Numbered from the stretch's first letter, positions 10,109 through 19,503 are shown. The stretch: 64,000 bases of DNA from Thiogranum sp. (GCA_030148915.1 JASBSN010000066.1:1-64000); one strand, 5' to 3'. The notes: a model not told the origin generated them from the letters alone. Made by a program: numbers and translations.

Positions 10109-11038
10109 ATGACTGTAAGCACCACTCAACCGCGGCTCTCGCTGGGCCCCGTTCTTTACTACTGGAGTCGACAGGAACTGCTCGACTTCTATAGCCGGAT
10201 CGCAGATACGTCGGTGGATATCGTCTATTTGGGCGAAACGGTGTGCTCCAAGCGTCGCTCTCTGCGCAGCAAGGACTGGCTTGCACTGGCGCAAAAACTG
10301 ACGTGCGCCGGAAAAGAGGTGGTGCTATCTACCCTCAACCTGATTGAGTCGGCTGCAGAGCTGGGCACACTGAAGCGCCTGTGCAGCAATGGCAGATTCG
10401 CAGTCGAGGCCAATGATATCGGTGCCGTTCAGTTATTGTCCGGCAATTTTCCCTTTGTCGCCGGAGCGTCGATCAACATCTATAACGCACGGACATTGCG
10501 GGTACTTGCAGACCAGGGACTCTACCGCTGGGTACCGCCGGTAGAGTTATCGCGAGCCGCATTGGCTGATCTCCAGCGACAACGACCCGATGGAGTCGAA
10601 ACCGAGGTTTTTGTGTATGGCCGGCTGCCCCTAGCCTACTCCGCGCGCTGCTTCACCGCCCGTGCCCGAAATCTACCCAAGGACGACTGTCGCTTCAGTT
10701 GCGCCGACTACCCCGACGGACTGGAGCTAGCGACCAGGGAGCGGGAGAGTTTTCTGGTTCTTAACGGCATACAGACGCAATCTGCCCGGTCGTGCAATCT
10801 GATCGCGGAAGTTGGCAACATGGCCTCACTCGGCGTCGAGGTGCTGCGCATCAGTCCGCAACAACAGCACACCGAGACCATCATAGAGATTTTTCGTCGA
10901 GAGTTATCCAACCGCCCATCAAAGGGGAACGCGGTTAGGGTTGTTGACAAACTGACACCTGCAGGCAGTTGCAACGGCTACTGGTACGGCGTATCAGGCA
11001 TGGACGCCTGCACTATTGCGGAGGCACCGTGGCGCTAG
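10109..11038 (+). CDS. ubiV: Oxygen-independent ubiquinone hydroxylation protein UbiV (U32 family)
   Basis: A 309-residue protein matching E. coli UbiV (YhbV) from SLGPVLYYW to SCNGYW near the C-terminus. The cluster cysteines are Cys46 (GETVCSKRR), Cys181 (SARCFTAR), Cys194 and Cys198, in the same pattern as E. coli 39, 180, 193 and 197. It is the partner of UbiU. The frame is open back to 9872, but homology begins at ATG 10109. The 106 bases after ubiU therefore look non-coding. No strong ribosome site precedes 10109. Its stop overlaps the next gene by 10 bases. Confidence 0.96.
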   Translation: MTVSTTQPRLSLGPVLYYWSRQELLDFYSRIADTSVDIVYLGETVCSKRRSLRSKDWLALAQKLTCAGKEVVLSTLNLIESAAELGTLKRLCSNGRFAVEANDIGAVQLLSGNFPFVAGASINIYNARTLRVLADQGLYRWVPPVELSRAALADLQRQRPDGVETEVFVYGRLPLAYSARCFTARARNLPKDDCRFSCADYPDGLELATRERESFLVLNGIQTQSARSCNLIAEVGNMASLGVEVLRISPQQQHTETIIEIFRRELSNRPSKGNAVRVVDKLTPAGSCNGYWYGVSGMDACTIAEAPWR

Positions 11039-11934
11039 AAGACTGCCGCGATCGGCCAAACCCATTTGACCTCGGCGATCCAGACGCCTATGAGGCGTGG
11101 AAAGAATGCAAATTAACCGCTGCTCCCTTAAGCGCCGAGGAGCTCATTGTAGAGATCCGTGATCCGCGCGAGTTGAGCCAGGCCGAGCGGACAGCGATTC
11201 TGGCGCGCTGCAGTAAATACAATATGGCGATCTACGCAAGCCGCATGTTCGGCGATCCGAACAAACAGATTCCCGCCACCCTTGGGGCCCAGCTCGGATT
11301 ACGTTACCTGGACCGCAATATGGGCGCCGATGATGACGGCATCACCGCGATCCAGGTCGTGAACGACCAATGGCGCGAGCGCTATATTCCCTACACCAAT
11401 CGGCCCATTCACTGGCACACCGATGGTTACTACAACGGTCTCGATCAGCAGATACACGCCCTGCTGCTGCACTGCGTGAGGCCCTCGTCACAAGGCGGCG
11501 AAACGGCCCTGCTCGACCATGAGATCGCCTATATCCGCCTGCGCGATCTGAACCCGGACTACATCCAGGCGTTGATGGCGCCGGATGTCATGACCATCCC
11601 GGCGAACATCGAGCAGCACGCGGAAGTGCGCCCGGCACGCAGCGGTCCGGTTTTTTCGGTGCACCCGGGGAACCGTCTGCATATGCGCTACACGGCGCGC
11701 GAGCACAATATCGAATGGAAGCACGACAGTACCACCGAAGCGGCGCTGAACGCTCTAAATAAGCTACTGAGCTCCGACGACCCGCTCATCTATCGGCTGA
11801 CGCTGGACGCGGGGTGGGGACTGATCTGCAATAACGTCTTGCACAATCGTAGCGGCTTCAATGACGCCATGCACGCCCCGCGCCTGTTGTACCGGTTGCG
11901 CTACTTCGTGCGTGTCGCTGAGAGCAACCACTAG
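11029..11934 (+). CDS. TauD/TfdA-family Fe(II)/2-oxoglutarate dioxygenase
   Basis: A 301-residue protein with the iron-binding motif His130-x-Asp132 (context HWHTDG), a distal His272 (NNVLHNRSGF) and downstream arginines in RLLYRLRYF that could bind 2-oxoglutarate. These enzymes hydroxylate using oxygen; the substrate here is unknown. The GTG at 11029 has GGAGG four bases upstream and overlaps the end of ubiV by 10 bases, so it is probably translated with ubiV. An oxygen-using enzyme coupled to an oxygen-independent hydroxylation pair is unexpected. Confidence 0.87.
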   Translation: MALEDCRDRPNPFDLGDPDAYEAWKECKLTAAPLSAEELIVEIRDPRELSQAERTAILARCSKYNMAIYASRMFGDPNKQIPATLGAQLGLRYLDRNMGADDDGITAIQVVNDQWRERYIPYTNRPIHWHTDGYYNGLDQQIHALLLHCVRPSSQGGETALLDHEIAYIRLRDLNPDYIQALMAPDVMTIPANIEQHAEVRPARSGPVFSVHPGNRLHMRYTAREHNIEWKHDSTTEAALNALNKLLSSDDPLIYRLTLDAGWGLICNNVLHNRSGFNDAMHAPRLLYRLRYFVRVAESNH

Positions 11935-11942
11935 CCGGCACA

Positions 11943-12995
11943 ATGGTGACTAATCGTCTGGTGTTTCGCCGGCTCGCCAGCTGGTACGCGGAAACTCTCT
12001 GGCGCAGGCCCGACGGCGCACTTGCCTGCCATCACGCCGCAGTCGTCAGTGACGGCTTCATTTTTTCCAAAGCACCCGGCGCCATGAGTCACGCCTCGAC
12101 AATAGTCGCGGCCGGCGACCGGCTGGTAGCCGCCTGGTTCAGCGGTTCGCTGGAATCCCGACCCGACGTGGCCATTTTCGTCTCCGTAAACAACGGCCTC
12201 GACTGGTCTGAACCCGTGGAAGCAGCCAATGGCAGGCAGGACAAGGGCCGCCGTTACGCCTGCTGGAACCCGGTCCTGTTTCAACCCGCTTCGGGTCCTC
12301 TCATACTGTTTTATAAAGTTGGACCGAGCCCCAGGACCTGGTGGGGAAGCTATGTCACGTCCACCGATGGGGGCACCAGCTGGACGCCCGCGCGCCGCCT
12401 GCCCGATGACATTCTGGGACCGATAAAAAACAAACCCGTACAACTGGCAAATGGCGATATCCTCTGCCCGTCCAGCGCCGAAGACGACGGCTGGCGAGTA
12501 CACCTGGAACGCAGCACCGATCTGGGTAACTCCTGGAAACGCACCATACCGATCAATGACGGCAAATCGGTCGCAGCTATCCAGCCCAGCATACTCATCC
12601 ACGACGATAGCTCGCTGCAGCTGATTTGCCGCACACGACAACAGCGTATCGCCGAAAGCTGGTCGAGCGACGGGGGTAACAGCTGGACTGAACTGCGACT
12701 CACGTCGCTACCCAATCCCAACTCGGGCACGGATGCAGTAACGCTTGCCGACGGCCGCCACCTTCTGGTCTACAACCCGTCTTCGCGCCGGCGCTCACCG
12801 ATCGTCCTCGCGGTGTCCCGGGACGGCAGGAACTGGCGGGACAGCCTGGTCCTGGCAGAAGGTCCCGGCGAATACTCCTACCCGGCGATCATCCAGGCGG
12901 CGGACGGCCTGGTGCATGTGACTTACAGCTGGAATCTGTCGCGGATACGGCACGTGGTCATCGATCCGGGGAAACTTCCCGGCGCGCAGACCTGA
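11943..12995 (+). CDS. Sialidase-like BNR-repeat protein
   Basis: A 350-residue predicted six-bladed propeller. About five Asp-box-like repeats are visible: SVNNGLDW, STDGGTSW, STDLGNSW, SSDGGNSW and SRDGRNW. It resembles the sialidase/neuraminidase superfamily and lies beside a nonulosonate gene cluster. No clear signal peptide is present, so a cytoplasmic or tailoring role is possible, and hydrolase activity is not shown. It begins 8 bases after the dioxygenase gene, so it may share that transcript although its theme is surface glycan. Confidence 0.8.
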   Translation: MVTNRLVFRRLASWYAETLWRRPDGALACHHAAVVSDGFIFSKAPGAMSHASTIVAAGDRLVAAWFSGSLESRPDVAIFVSVNNGLDWSEPVEAANGRQDKGRRYACWNPVLFQPASGPLILFYKVGPSPRTWWGSYVTSTDGGTSWTPARRLPDDILGPIKNKPVQLANGDILCPSSAEDDGWRVHLERSTDLGNSWKRTIPINDGKSVAAIQPSILIHDDSSLQLICRTRQQRIAESWSSDGGNSWTELRLTSLPNPNSGTDAVTLADGRHLLVYNPSSRRRSPIVLAVSRDGRNWRDSLVLAEGPGEYSYPAIIQAADGLVHVTYSWNLSRIRHVVIDPGKLPGAQT

Positions 12996-13069
12996 AAAAC
13001 GGCCGATCGAACACACCGGCTCAGACATGGCGCCCCCTGCGCCACCCGAGCGGCGGCCCGTCGAGTGTA

Positions 13070-13555
13070 TTACCGGTCCGCCAGGGCCTGCTCGAACAAG
13101 TCGCAAACCTCGCGCACGGCCCCCTGCCCCCCCGGCCGGGTGGTACGGTAGACGGCGTGACGAACGACGTCCTGATGAGCGTCCCGGACAACGATGGGCA
13201 ACCCCACGCTGTCTAGACAGGGCAGATCGTTAATATCGTTACCCACATAGGCCACCTCCGCCAGCGACAGCCCGCGTTCAGCGACCATGGCTTCCAGTAC
13301 CGCGCGTTTGTCACCACAGTTCTGGATACAGCGGATATTCAGCTTTTCCGCCCTGGCGCTTACTACCGGATTCGATTCAGTAGAGATAATCACGCTCTCG
13401 ATGCCAAGGCGCTCAAGTTTCTGCAGCCCGAGCCCGTCGCTGCGGGTACAGCGCACTGCCTCCGAACCATCCTGCAGGACATACACCATATTATCAGTGA
13501 AGACTCCGTCAAAATCGAAAGCGATGAGACGAATGCCGGGGATAATGTCTTTCAT
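13070..13555 (-). CDS. KdsC-type HAD phosphatase
   Basis: A 161-residue HAD phosphatase with motif I DFDGVFTDN (residues about 13-21), motif II Ser/Thr in IISTES, and motif IV GNDINDLPCL. Its size fits the KdsC/KdnB group, which removes the phosphate of ulosonic-acid phosphates such as Kdo-8-P or Kdn-9-P. Its neighbours make a nonulosonate, so it may dephosphorylate the NeuB product; that is inference. It stands alone on the minus strand, convergent with the sialidase-like gene. Confidence 0.85.
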   Translation of the reverse strand: MKDIIPGIRLIAFDFDGVFTDNMVYVLQDGSEAVRCTRSDGLGLQKLERLGIESVIISTESNPVVSARAEKLNIRCIQNCGDKRAVLEAMVAERGLSLAEVAYVGNDINDLPCLDSVGLPIVVRDAHQDVVRHAVYRTTRPGGQGAVREVCDLFEQALADR

Positions 13556-13733
13556 ACGAAGCGCGGCTCAGCAACAACCTTTCTTTCCAGGATAACCAGG
13601 GGGATTCCGTCCAATTCTATACCTGTCATTGCGCCCCTGATTATAACGCTAAGCGCACCGATGAACAGCTACCGCGCAAGATCATCACCGGGTGCTGAGC
13701 GCATCCACGCCTGCTACATAGTATCGTACAGGC

Positions 13734-14681
13734 ATGCGTGGACCATCGACCGTATGCCTGGGATTGCCACTGTATAACCAGACGGACTTTCTGCAACTGG
13801 CTCTGGACTCGCTGCTTGCGCAGTCATACAGAAATTTTGAGCTGATTATAGTCGACGACTCGACTACGGAACGGCCCGGTGAGATCGCCATGCGCTATGC
13901 CCGCGCCGATCAGCGCGTGCGCTATTACCGTAATCGTGCTCGCAAAGGCATGGTCGAGAACTGGAAATGCTGTTTTATGCACGCCGCTCACGCGGACTAC
14001 TTTGCCTGGGTCAGTGACCATGATATCTGGACGCCCGGGTGGCTGACGGCCCTGGTGCGCACGCTGGATGAAAATCCCGCCGTCGTGCTGACTTATCCGA
14101 AGTTCATGCAGATCAACGCCGATGGCTCGCTTTACGCCAGGAAGCGGGTGCGGCCGTTTTCAACCGATGGCCTTGGCAACACCCGGCGCGCCCTGGCCGT
14201 CTGCCACGACGCACGCCACTTCGGCAAGATGGTTTATGGTCTCTACCGCCTCAGCGCCCTGCGCAGCACAGGTGTGTTCAGGCGCGTGCTATTTCCGGAT
14301 GTGATCCTGTTGCTTGAACTATGCCTGCACGGTGATTTCAGACAGGTCGAGGCGGAGCTATGGTACCTGAGACGACTGGCGGATTTCAGTATTGCGCGAC
14401 AAAAGCGCAGCCTTTTTGTCGCCAGACCCTGGTACATCCTGCTGCCGTGGCCACTGGTCAATGCCGCCGTACTGGCGTGGAACACCGCGCTCCGCCCCGC
14501 CGCCGGCGGTGTTCGCATCCGCTGTCTCGGGCTGATGATCGCCGTACTGTATCTCGCGCGCTGGGCGGGAAAATACGGGCAAGGCAGCCGCATCGGCTCG
14601 TATCGTGAGTGGCGAAGGGGTAAAGCGCCGTGGATGAGACAACTGGCCCGGCACGCCCGTGAGCTGAGCACAAAACCCTAG
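13734..14681 (+). CDS. Family 2 glycosyltransferase
   Basis: A 315-residue protein with a GT-A domain: CLGLPLYNQTDFLQLALDS at the N-terminus, VDDST around residue 40, and an SDHD metal-binding motif near residue 100. Hydrophobic segments between about 230 and 280 suggest membrane association. It is probably a sugar transferase of the surface glycan; donor and acceptor are unknown. It is 22 bases upstream of the O-methyltransferase and likely co-transcribed with it. Confidence 0.88.
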   Translation: MRGPSTVCLGLPLYNQTDFLQLALDSLLAQSYRNFELIIVDDSTTERPGEIAMRYARADQRVRYYRNRARKGMVENWKCCFMHAAHADYFAWVSDHDIWTPGWLTALVRTLDENPAVVLTYPKFMQINADGSLYARKRVRPFSTDGLGNTRRALAVCHDARHFGKMVYGLYRLSALRSTGVFRRVLFPDVILLLELCLHGDFRQVEAELWYLRRLADFSIARQKRSLFVARPWYILLPWPLVNAAVLAWNTALRPAAGGVRIRCLGLMIAVLYLARWAGKYGQGSRIGSYREWRRGKAPWMRQLARHARELSTKP

Positions 14682-14703
14682 CAGGACTGAAGAGGACGGC
14701 TGC

Positions 14704-15819
14704 GTGACATTCAGCGAACGGCTTCATGACGGCGCCAAGGCGGCTCGCCACAGCGACGCCTGGTGCAACTACCTGCATGTACGAGAAAAAGTCATACAGA
14801 TGATGGATGAAACACCGTCTCCCGACGATCATCGACCCAGCGATTACTGGACGGAAGAGTTATCCGGCATCGACTATATGTTCGACGCATCGCCCTCCGT
14901 AATCGTAAAACTGCGCCAGCATTGCCACCACCTTACCGGCATCCGCGCCTACGACTACCGCACACACCATTCACATCAGATAGAACGTTTCGCAACAAAA
15001 CTGCACATGCTTCGGCGCCACGATGAAAGGGGCCTGCTTTTACCCGAGGCGCCCGCACTGGGCGGCTTCGGCCACACTGTTGACGGCTCCCTGTATAATC
15101 TCGATACGCTGAAATTCTACGAATGCCTGATCGGCATGGACAAGGCCGGTATACTCGACGCACTCGCTCGAGCTCCGCACGGGAGACGCCTGGTCATGGA
15201 AATCGGTGCCGGCTGGGGCGGTTTCGCCTGGCAGTTCAAGACACACTTCCCCGGCACCACTTACGTAATCGTAGACTTGCCACCCGTACTACTGTTTTCC
15301 GCCGTGTACTTGAAGACACTGTTTCCGCTTGCATCAGTGTTTATTTACGGCGACCAGCCGCTGAAGGAGCTGATGGAAAACCCTGCTGCGTATGATTTTA
15401 TTTTTCTGCCGCATTTCCTCATCCCCGCACTGACTCTGAAGGACATTGACCTAATGATAAATCTGGTGTCGTTTCAGGAGATGACATCCGCACAGGTGGA
15501 GCTTTATGTAAAGTACGCGGCACAATCAAACTGCCGTCATATTTACAGCCTTAACCGCAACCGCTCGCGCCATAACACGCAGCTCGGCAATGTCGCCTCT
15601 ATTATCGGTGATTACTACCACGCACGACAAATCCGCGTCCTCGACATGGCCTATGCGGACCTGCCGAGCGCCGCTGACCGAAACGCGTATTCAGCCTCAC
15701 GCCTAGGCCATTCACTTAAAGGGTTGATAAAGAGGCGGGCAGGAAACGCAGCCGGGCGCACCTATCGGCATATTGCCGGCACCCTGCCCTCAACCGCTCG
15801 ACGTAAAGCGGCGCTTTAG
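14704..15819 (+). CDS. Putative sugar O-methyltransferase
   Basis: A 371-residue protein with the SAM-binding motif MEIGAGWGGFAWQFK (residues about 165-179) and the acidic strand VIVDLPPVLLFS, typical of the putative sugar O-methyltransferase family found in surface polysaccharide clusters. Start GTG 14704 has GAGGA seven bases upstream. The last 30 bases overlap the end of the convergent sulfotransferase gene. Confidence 0.85.
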   Translation: MTFSERLHDGAKAARHSDAWCNYLHVREKVIQMMDETPSPDDHRPSDYWTEELSGIDYMFDASPSVIVKLRQHCHHLTGIRAYDYRTHHSHQIERFATKLHMLRRHDERGLLLPEAPALGGFGHTVDGSLYNLDTLKFYECLIGMDKAGILDALARAPHGRRLVMEIGAGWGGFAWQFKTHFPGTTYVIVDLPPVLLFSAVYLKTLFPLASVFIYGDQPLKELMENPAAYDFIFLPHFLIPALTLKDIDLMINLVSFQEMTSAQVELYVKYAAQSNCRHIYSLNRNRSRHNTQLGNVASIIGDYYHARQIRVLDMAYADLPSAADRNAYSASRLGHSLKGLIKRRAGNAAGRTYRHIAGTLPSTARRKAAL

Positions 15820-16659
15820 ACCACGCAGCACCCTTTCCTTATACCGCAGTACCGCATCCGCGGTGACACGCTTCGGAAGCCTCTGCATATAGTCGGACGA
15901 AAAGCGGCGCTCGATAAGCGGCGCGGGGTCCAGCGCCCAATCATTGATATCGTAACCGGTCAATTCCAGGTACGGCATATAGGCTGTTTTCAGAAGATCG
16001 ATATCTTCGCTGGTAAACCAATGGCGCCAGTCGCCAAAGGATTTCCTGCGCACGACCTTGCTGTAAGGGCGAGGCACCTCGGATTCAGCGCTGACGTCAA
16101 ACCCGAGATAGCTATTCAGGGAGTCAAAATTGCTGTTGATCATATCCTCATAATTGAACACCAACCACTCATCCCCCAACCCCCGAACGAACTCGGACAT
16201 TTCCCGGTAGCATGTTTTCTCGCCGGCGCGCACCGCCTCTCGGGGCACAGGCCACTCTCCGTATCCGGCGTACCGGCATATTTCAGCGAACGGAACAGAC
16301 TCCGGATCCTGTTCCTTGCGCCTGACCAGATCTATATGGGCCCGGTACTGTTCGCCGTGGCCGAAATAACCCCGGTGCCAGCGATACAGCATTTTGCTCA
16401 CCGCCGCATCCCTGGGATCACGCGCCACCCAGATCTTGCGATCATAGCGCTCTTTACGCAAATGCTCCCGATAACGATCGAAATCCTTCCCCTTGCGCGC
16501 GCTGTAAGTATGCTTGTAAACGGCGTTGGCGTAGTTGCCGATATACTTTCCTGGCTTGCCTCCGGAAAACGCGTTACAGCCGGGCAGGCCTGCCGCAACT
16601 TTGTGCAGCAGCGCCGTGGTCCCCGATTTTCCTAGCCCCAATATCAATACCTTCATCAA
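15790..16659 (-). CDS. Sulfotransferase-domain protein
   Basis: A 289-residue protein with a PAPS-binding loop GLGKSGTTALLHK at residues 8-20 and a 3'-phosphate-binding element RDPRDAAVSKM, the two hallmarks of sulfotransferases. It would add sulfate from PAPS to a surface sugar. It is the last gene of the minus-strand nonulosonate operon, 14 bases after a surface-carbohydrate gene, so sulfation of that glycan is the likely role. ATG 16656 is an equally possible start. Confidence 0.88.
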   Translation of the reverse strand: MMKVLILGLGKSGTTALLHKVAAGLPGCNAFSGGKPGKYIGNYANAVYKHTYSARKGKDFDRYREHLRKERYDRKIWVARDPRDAAVSKMLYRWHRGYFGHGEQYRAHIDLVRRKEQDPESVPFAEICRYAGYGEWPVPREAVRAGEKTCYREMSEFVRGLGDEWLVFNYEDMINSNFDSLNSYLGFDVSAESEVPRPYSKVVRRKSFGDWRHWFTSEDIDLLKTAYMPYLELTGYDINDWALDPAPLIERRFSSDYMQRLPKRVTADAVLRYKERVLRGLKRRFTSSG

Positions 16660-16673
16660 TCCACCTCCGGTAA

Positions 16674-18104
16674 TCAGGCGCTGACACGAAATACCTGGTC
16701 AGCGATACGCTCCGCCTTGAGTTCGCCGGCCTCGCTGCCCAGCACCTGCTGGAACCCTACTATCCGTTGACCGAGCTCTTCGAGCGTTATGCCTGGATAG
16801 CGGTGACGGTGAAACGCGGGTGGCGCATGCGATCCCGGGAGATAGCGTTTCGTCCATTTGGCAATGCGCCGCCCGGCGGCCTCCCCAGCACCGGCAAGGC
16901 GAGCGTGCAAGGCGGGTGTCTTCCACCCCGTCCCGACCCCTGCGATGACTTCGAGAACATCCACCATGCGCTCACACGCCAGCGGGCCGGCCTGCGCTGC
17001 AACGTATTGCCGGAAAAGCCGTTCGCTCCTCCGCCCGCTGATCGCGGCTAACTTGCTGTGCACAATTGCGTCGAGCGCCTCCAGTACGCACCCACGATCG
17101 AAGCACTGATGACTCAACTGGTTCGGCAGATGATAGAAACTCCGGTCGATCTCCTCGTTGACACAGGGACGATAACTGACCGCAGGTAGACCCAGGCTAT
17201 AAGCCTCTACCGCGGTGGTACAACCATTGTGCACAAGCGCCTTGGCCGCCATCAGCCAGGGCACGACATTGCCCTCGCTGGTGACTTTTACCCGCCTGCA
17301 CCGCGCCGCCACCTCCCGGTAGGCATCCTGGTTTTCGGTCGGGTGCGGACGCACGATCACAGTACAATCCGAAAACCTTTCGTCGAGCTGGGGGATAATC
17401 GCTTTAAAGTGACCGAAGAGGGCCTGCTTGTGCTTGCGCAGCGCGTGCGCGAACTCCCGGCTCATGCCCCTGGCCGCCTTACCCATGCCGGCCGTATCAC
17501 CCTTTTTCTTCGTCGCATAAAACAAATTCTGATGGGCAAAAAATGCGTTGACATGGTTAAAGTTGGTATTAACGAGAATAAAGCTTCCATACCTTTCGCG
17601 CAGACGTTCGGCGTCTTGTTCGTAAACGGCGCGTATATCAGGGCGCACCAGGTCGCCACGCGGATTGCCGGTTACGTGGATAGGTTTCTCCCGCGGCATT
17701 TGCGGATAACGCCGCCACAGGTTCGCATTGTCCTCGCCCCAGGCGAAAAGATGCGATACGTACTTCAGCGAGGCCGGCGACAGGCGTCGCGAGAAATATA
17801 TGTCGGGCGGCAGATGGACCAGTGCTTCTTCGTCCCAGGAGACAATGCGGTGACCAAGCTTGTGCATGATCCGGAACATGGCCAGGTTTCTCGCCGTAAA
17901 GCTCTTACACAGATAGACACTTCTCGGCAACGAGGCTATCCCCAGATCTATCTTTCGATGTGAGCCAATGATGCAGGTGAAGCCACGCCGTGCGGCGACA
18001 CACGCCAGTAGCAATTTGGGGTCGAGTTCCCGAACCTGGTTTTCCACGGGAATAATCAGCGGTGTTTTTTTTCGCCTCATGGCCTTCAACATGCTTTCAG
18101 GCAT
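16674..18104 (-). CDS. Surface carbohydrate biosynthesis protein, copy 2 (GT-B-like)
   Basis: A 476-residue protein of the surface-carbohydrate biosynthesis family: PVENQVRELDPKLLLACVAA near the N-terminus, a conserved WDEEALVHLPP segment, and a CDP-glycerol-transferase-like C-terminal half with VRPHPTEN and HNGCTTAVEAY. The fold resembles GT-B enzymes such as capsule or Kdo transferases. It is a tandem paralogue of the next upstream gene, by eye about half identical, and overlaps it by 8 bases. The donor may be the CMP-nonulosonate made by this operon, which is inference. Confidence 0.85.
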   Translation of the reverse strand: MPESMLKAMRRKKTPLIIPVENQVRELDPKLLLACVAARRGFTCIIGSHRKIDLGIASLPRSVYLCKSFTARNLAMFRIMHKLGHRIVSWDEEALVHLPPDIYFSRRLSPASLKYVSHLFAWGEDNANLWRRYPQMPREKPIHVTGNPRGDLVRPDIRAVYEQDAERLRERYGSFILVNTNFNHVNAFFAHQNLFYATKKKGDTAGMGKAARGMSREFAHALRKHKQALFGHFKAIIPQLDERFSDCTVIVRPHPTENQDAYREVAARCRRVKVTSEGNVVPWLMAAKALVHNGCTTAVEAYSLGLPAVSYRPCVNEEIDRSFYHLPNQLSHQCFDRGCVLEALDAIVHSKLAAISGRRSERLFRQYVAAQAGPLACERMVDVLEVIAGVGTGWKTPALHARLAGAGEAAGRRIAKWTKRYLPGSHAPPAFHRHRYPGITLEELGQRIVGFQQVLGSEAGELKAERIADQVFRVSA

Positions 18105-19503
18105 TGACCCTGAACATCGTGCCTGACACCCGATCGATGCTCAGCTCTTTGCTGAAGCCGAGTACATGCCCCAGACGCGACACCCTGGCTCGTACCTCCT
18201 CCAGCGCAAGCTCGGGATAGCGGTGTTGCTGATACTCGGGCTTGTTGTGCGAGCCGGGCAGGTGCCCCTTCAACTGTCTCGCCACGCTAAGCCCCTTGGC
18301 GAGCAGCCACCGTTGCATGCGCGGCGCGCCCGAATCGACAGACAGCCGGGCTGAGAGTTTATGCAATGTTTCCAGCACATCGATCATCCGTTCACAGGCC
18401 AGCGGTCCGTCCTGGGCGTCGAGAAACCTGTCAATGAGTTGCTGTCGCTCGGGACCGTCCGCGGCGCCGAGCGCGCCGTCAAGAACGCTTCGTAACGTGG
18501 CGGCGAGCTCCTGGAACCCGAAGCATTGATGGCTGAGCCCGTTAGGCAGCCGATAAAATCCGTTGTCGTACTCATCGCTGACCGCCGACCGGTAACTGAT
18601 CGCCGGAACACCCATCACGTATGCCTCGACCGCCGTGGTACATCCATTGTGTACCAGCGCCCGGGCCGCCATGAGCCACGGCACGACATTGCCCTTGTTG
18701 CAAATCCGCACGCGCCGGCAGCGTGCCGCAATGCTTCGGTAGACTTCATGATTTTCCGTCGGATGGGGGCGAACAACAATGGTGCACTCGGGGAATGTCT
18801 CTTCGAGAGCCGGAATAAGTTCTTTGAAACTGGAAAAGAGCGCATGTTTGTGGTCCCACAATCCCTTGGCATACTCGCGCGTCATCCCCCTCGCGCCACG
18901 ACCGAAACGCGCCTTTCCCCGGGGGGTCTTCGCCGGTCTGAACAGATTAATGTCCGTACCGAACGCGTTGACATGGTTGAAATTGGTATTAACCAGGATA
19001 AAGTCGCCATAGGTCCGGCGTAGCACGGCGGCATCTTTTTCATAATATGCGCGCATTTCTTTGCGCAACATGTCGCCGCGCGGATTGCCGACAGCGTGTA
19101 TCGGTGTATCCCCGGGCAGACCGGGGTACTGACGCCACAACTCAATGTTGTCCTGACCCCAGGCAAACAGGCTGAGCACGTATTTTAGAGCAGATCGGTT
19201 CATCCGGCGCGAAAAATAACTGGACGGAGGTAAATGAACCAGCGCCTCTTCATCCCAGGCGACTATTTTGTGTCCAAAGCGCCGGGCTATACGAAAAAAC
19301 AGCAGGCTGCGTACGGTCATGCTCTTGGAGAGGTAGATGGCATCGGAAAAGGCGTCGATATTGAACTCCATCTCCCTGCGTGAACCGACAATGGAAGAAA
19401 AGCCGCGTTGCGCCGCGACGCAGGCGAGCAGCAGTTTAGGGTCAAGTTCGCGTACCTGATTCTCCACGGGGATCAGCAGTAATGGTGTCTGGCCGCTCGT
19501 CAC
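18097..19503 (-). CDS. Surface carbohydrate biosynthesis protein, copy 1 (GT-B-like)
   Basis: A 468-residue paralogue of the downstream gene with the same landmarks: PVENQVRELDPKLLLACVAA, WDEEALVHLPP, NPRGD, FILVNTNFNHVNAFG, VRPHPTENHEVY and HNGCTTAVEAY. Retention of both copies suggests two related transfer steps. It begins with GTG at 19501-19503, 60 bases after the transketolase gene. Confidence 0.85.
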   Translation of the reverse strand: MTSGQTPLLLIPVENQVRELDPKLLLACVAAQRGFSSIVGSRREMEFNIDAFSDAIYLSKSMTVRSLLFFRIARRFGHKIVAWDEEALVHLPPSSYFSRRMNRSALKYVLSLFAWGQDNIELWRQYPGLPGDTPIHAVGNPRGDMLRKEMRAYYEKDAAVLRRTYGDFILVNTNFNHVNAFGTDINLFRPAKTPRGKARFGRGARGMTREYAKGLWDHKHALFSSFKELIPALEETFPECTIVVRPHPTENHEVYRSIAARCRRVRICNKGNVVPWLMAARALVHNGCTTAVEAYVMGVPAISYRSAVSDEYDNGFYRLPNGLSHQCFGFQELAATLRSVLDGALGAADGPERQQLIDRFLDAQDGPLACERMIDVLETLHKLSARLSVDSGAPRMQRWLLAKGLSVARQLKGHLPGSHNKPEYQQHRYPELALEEVRARVSRLGHVLGFSKELSIDRVSGTMFRVNA

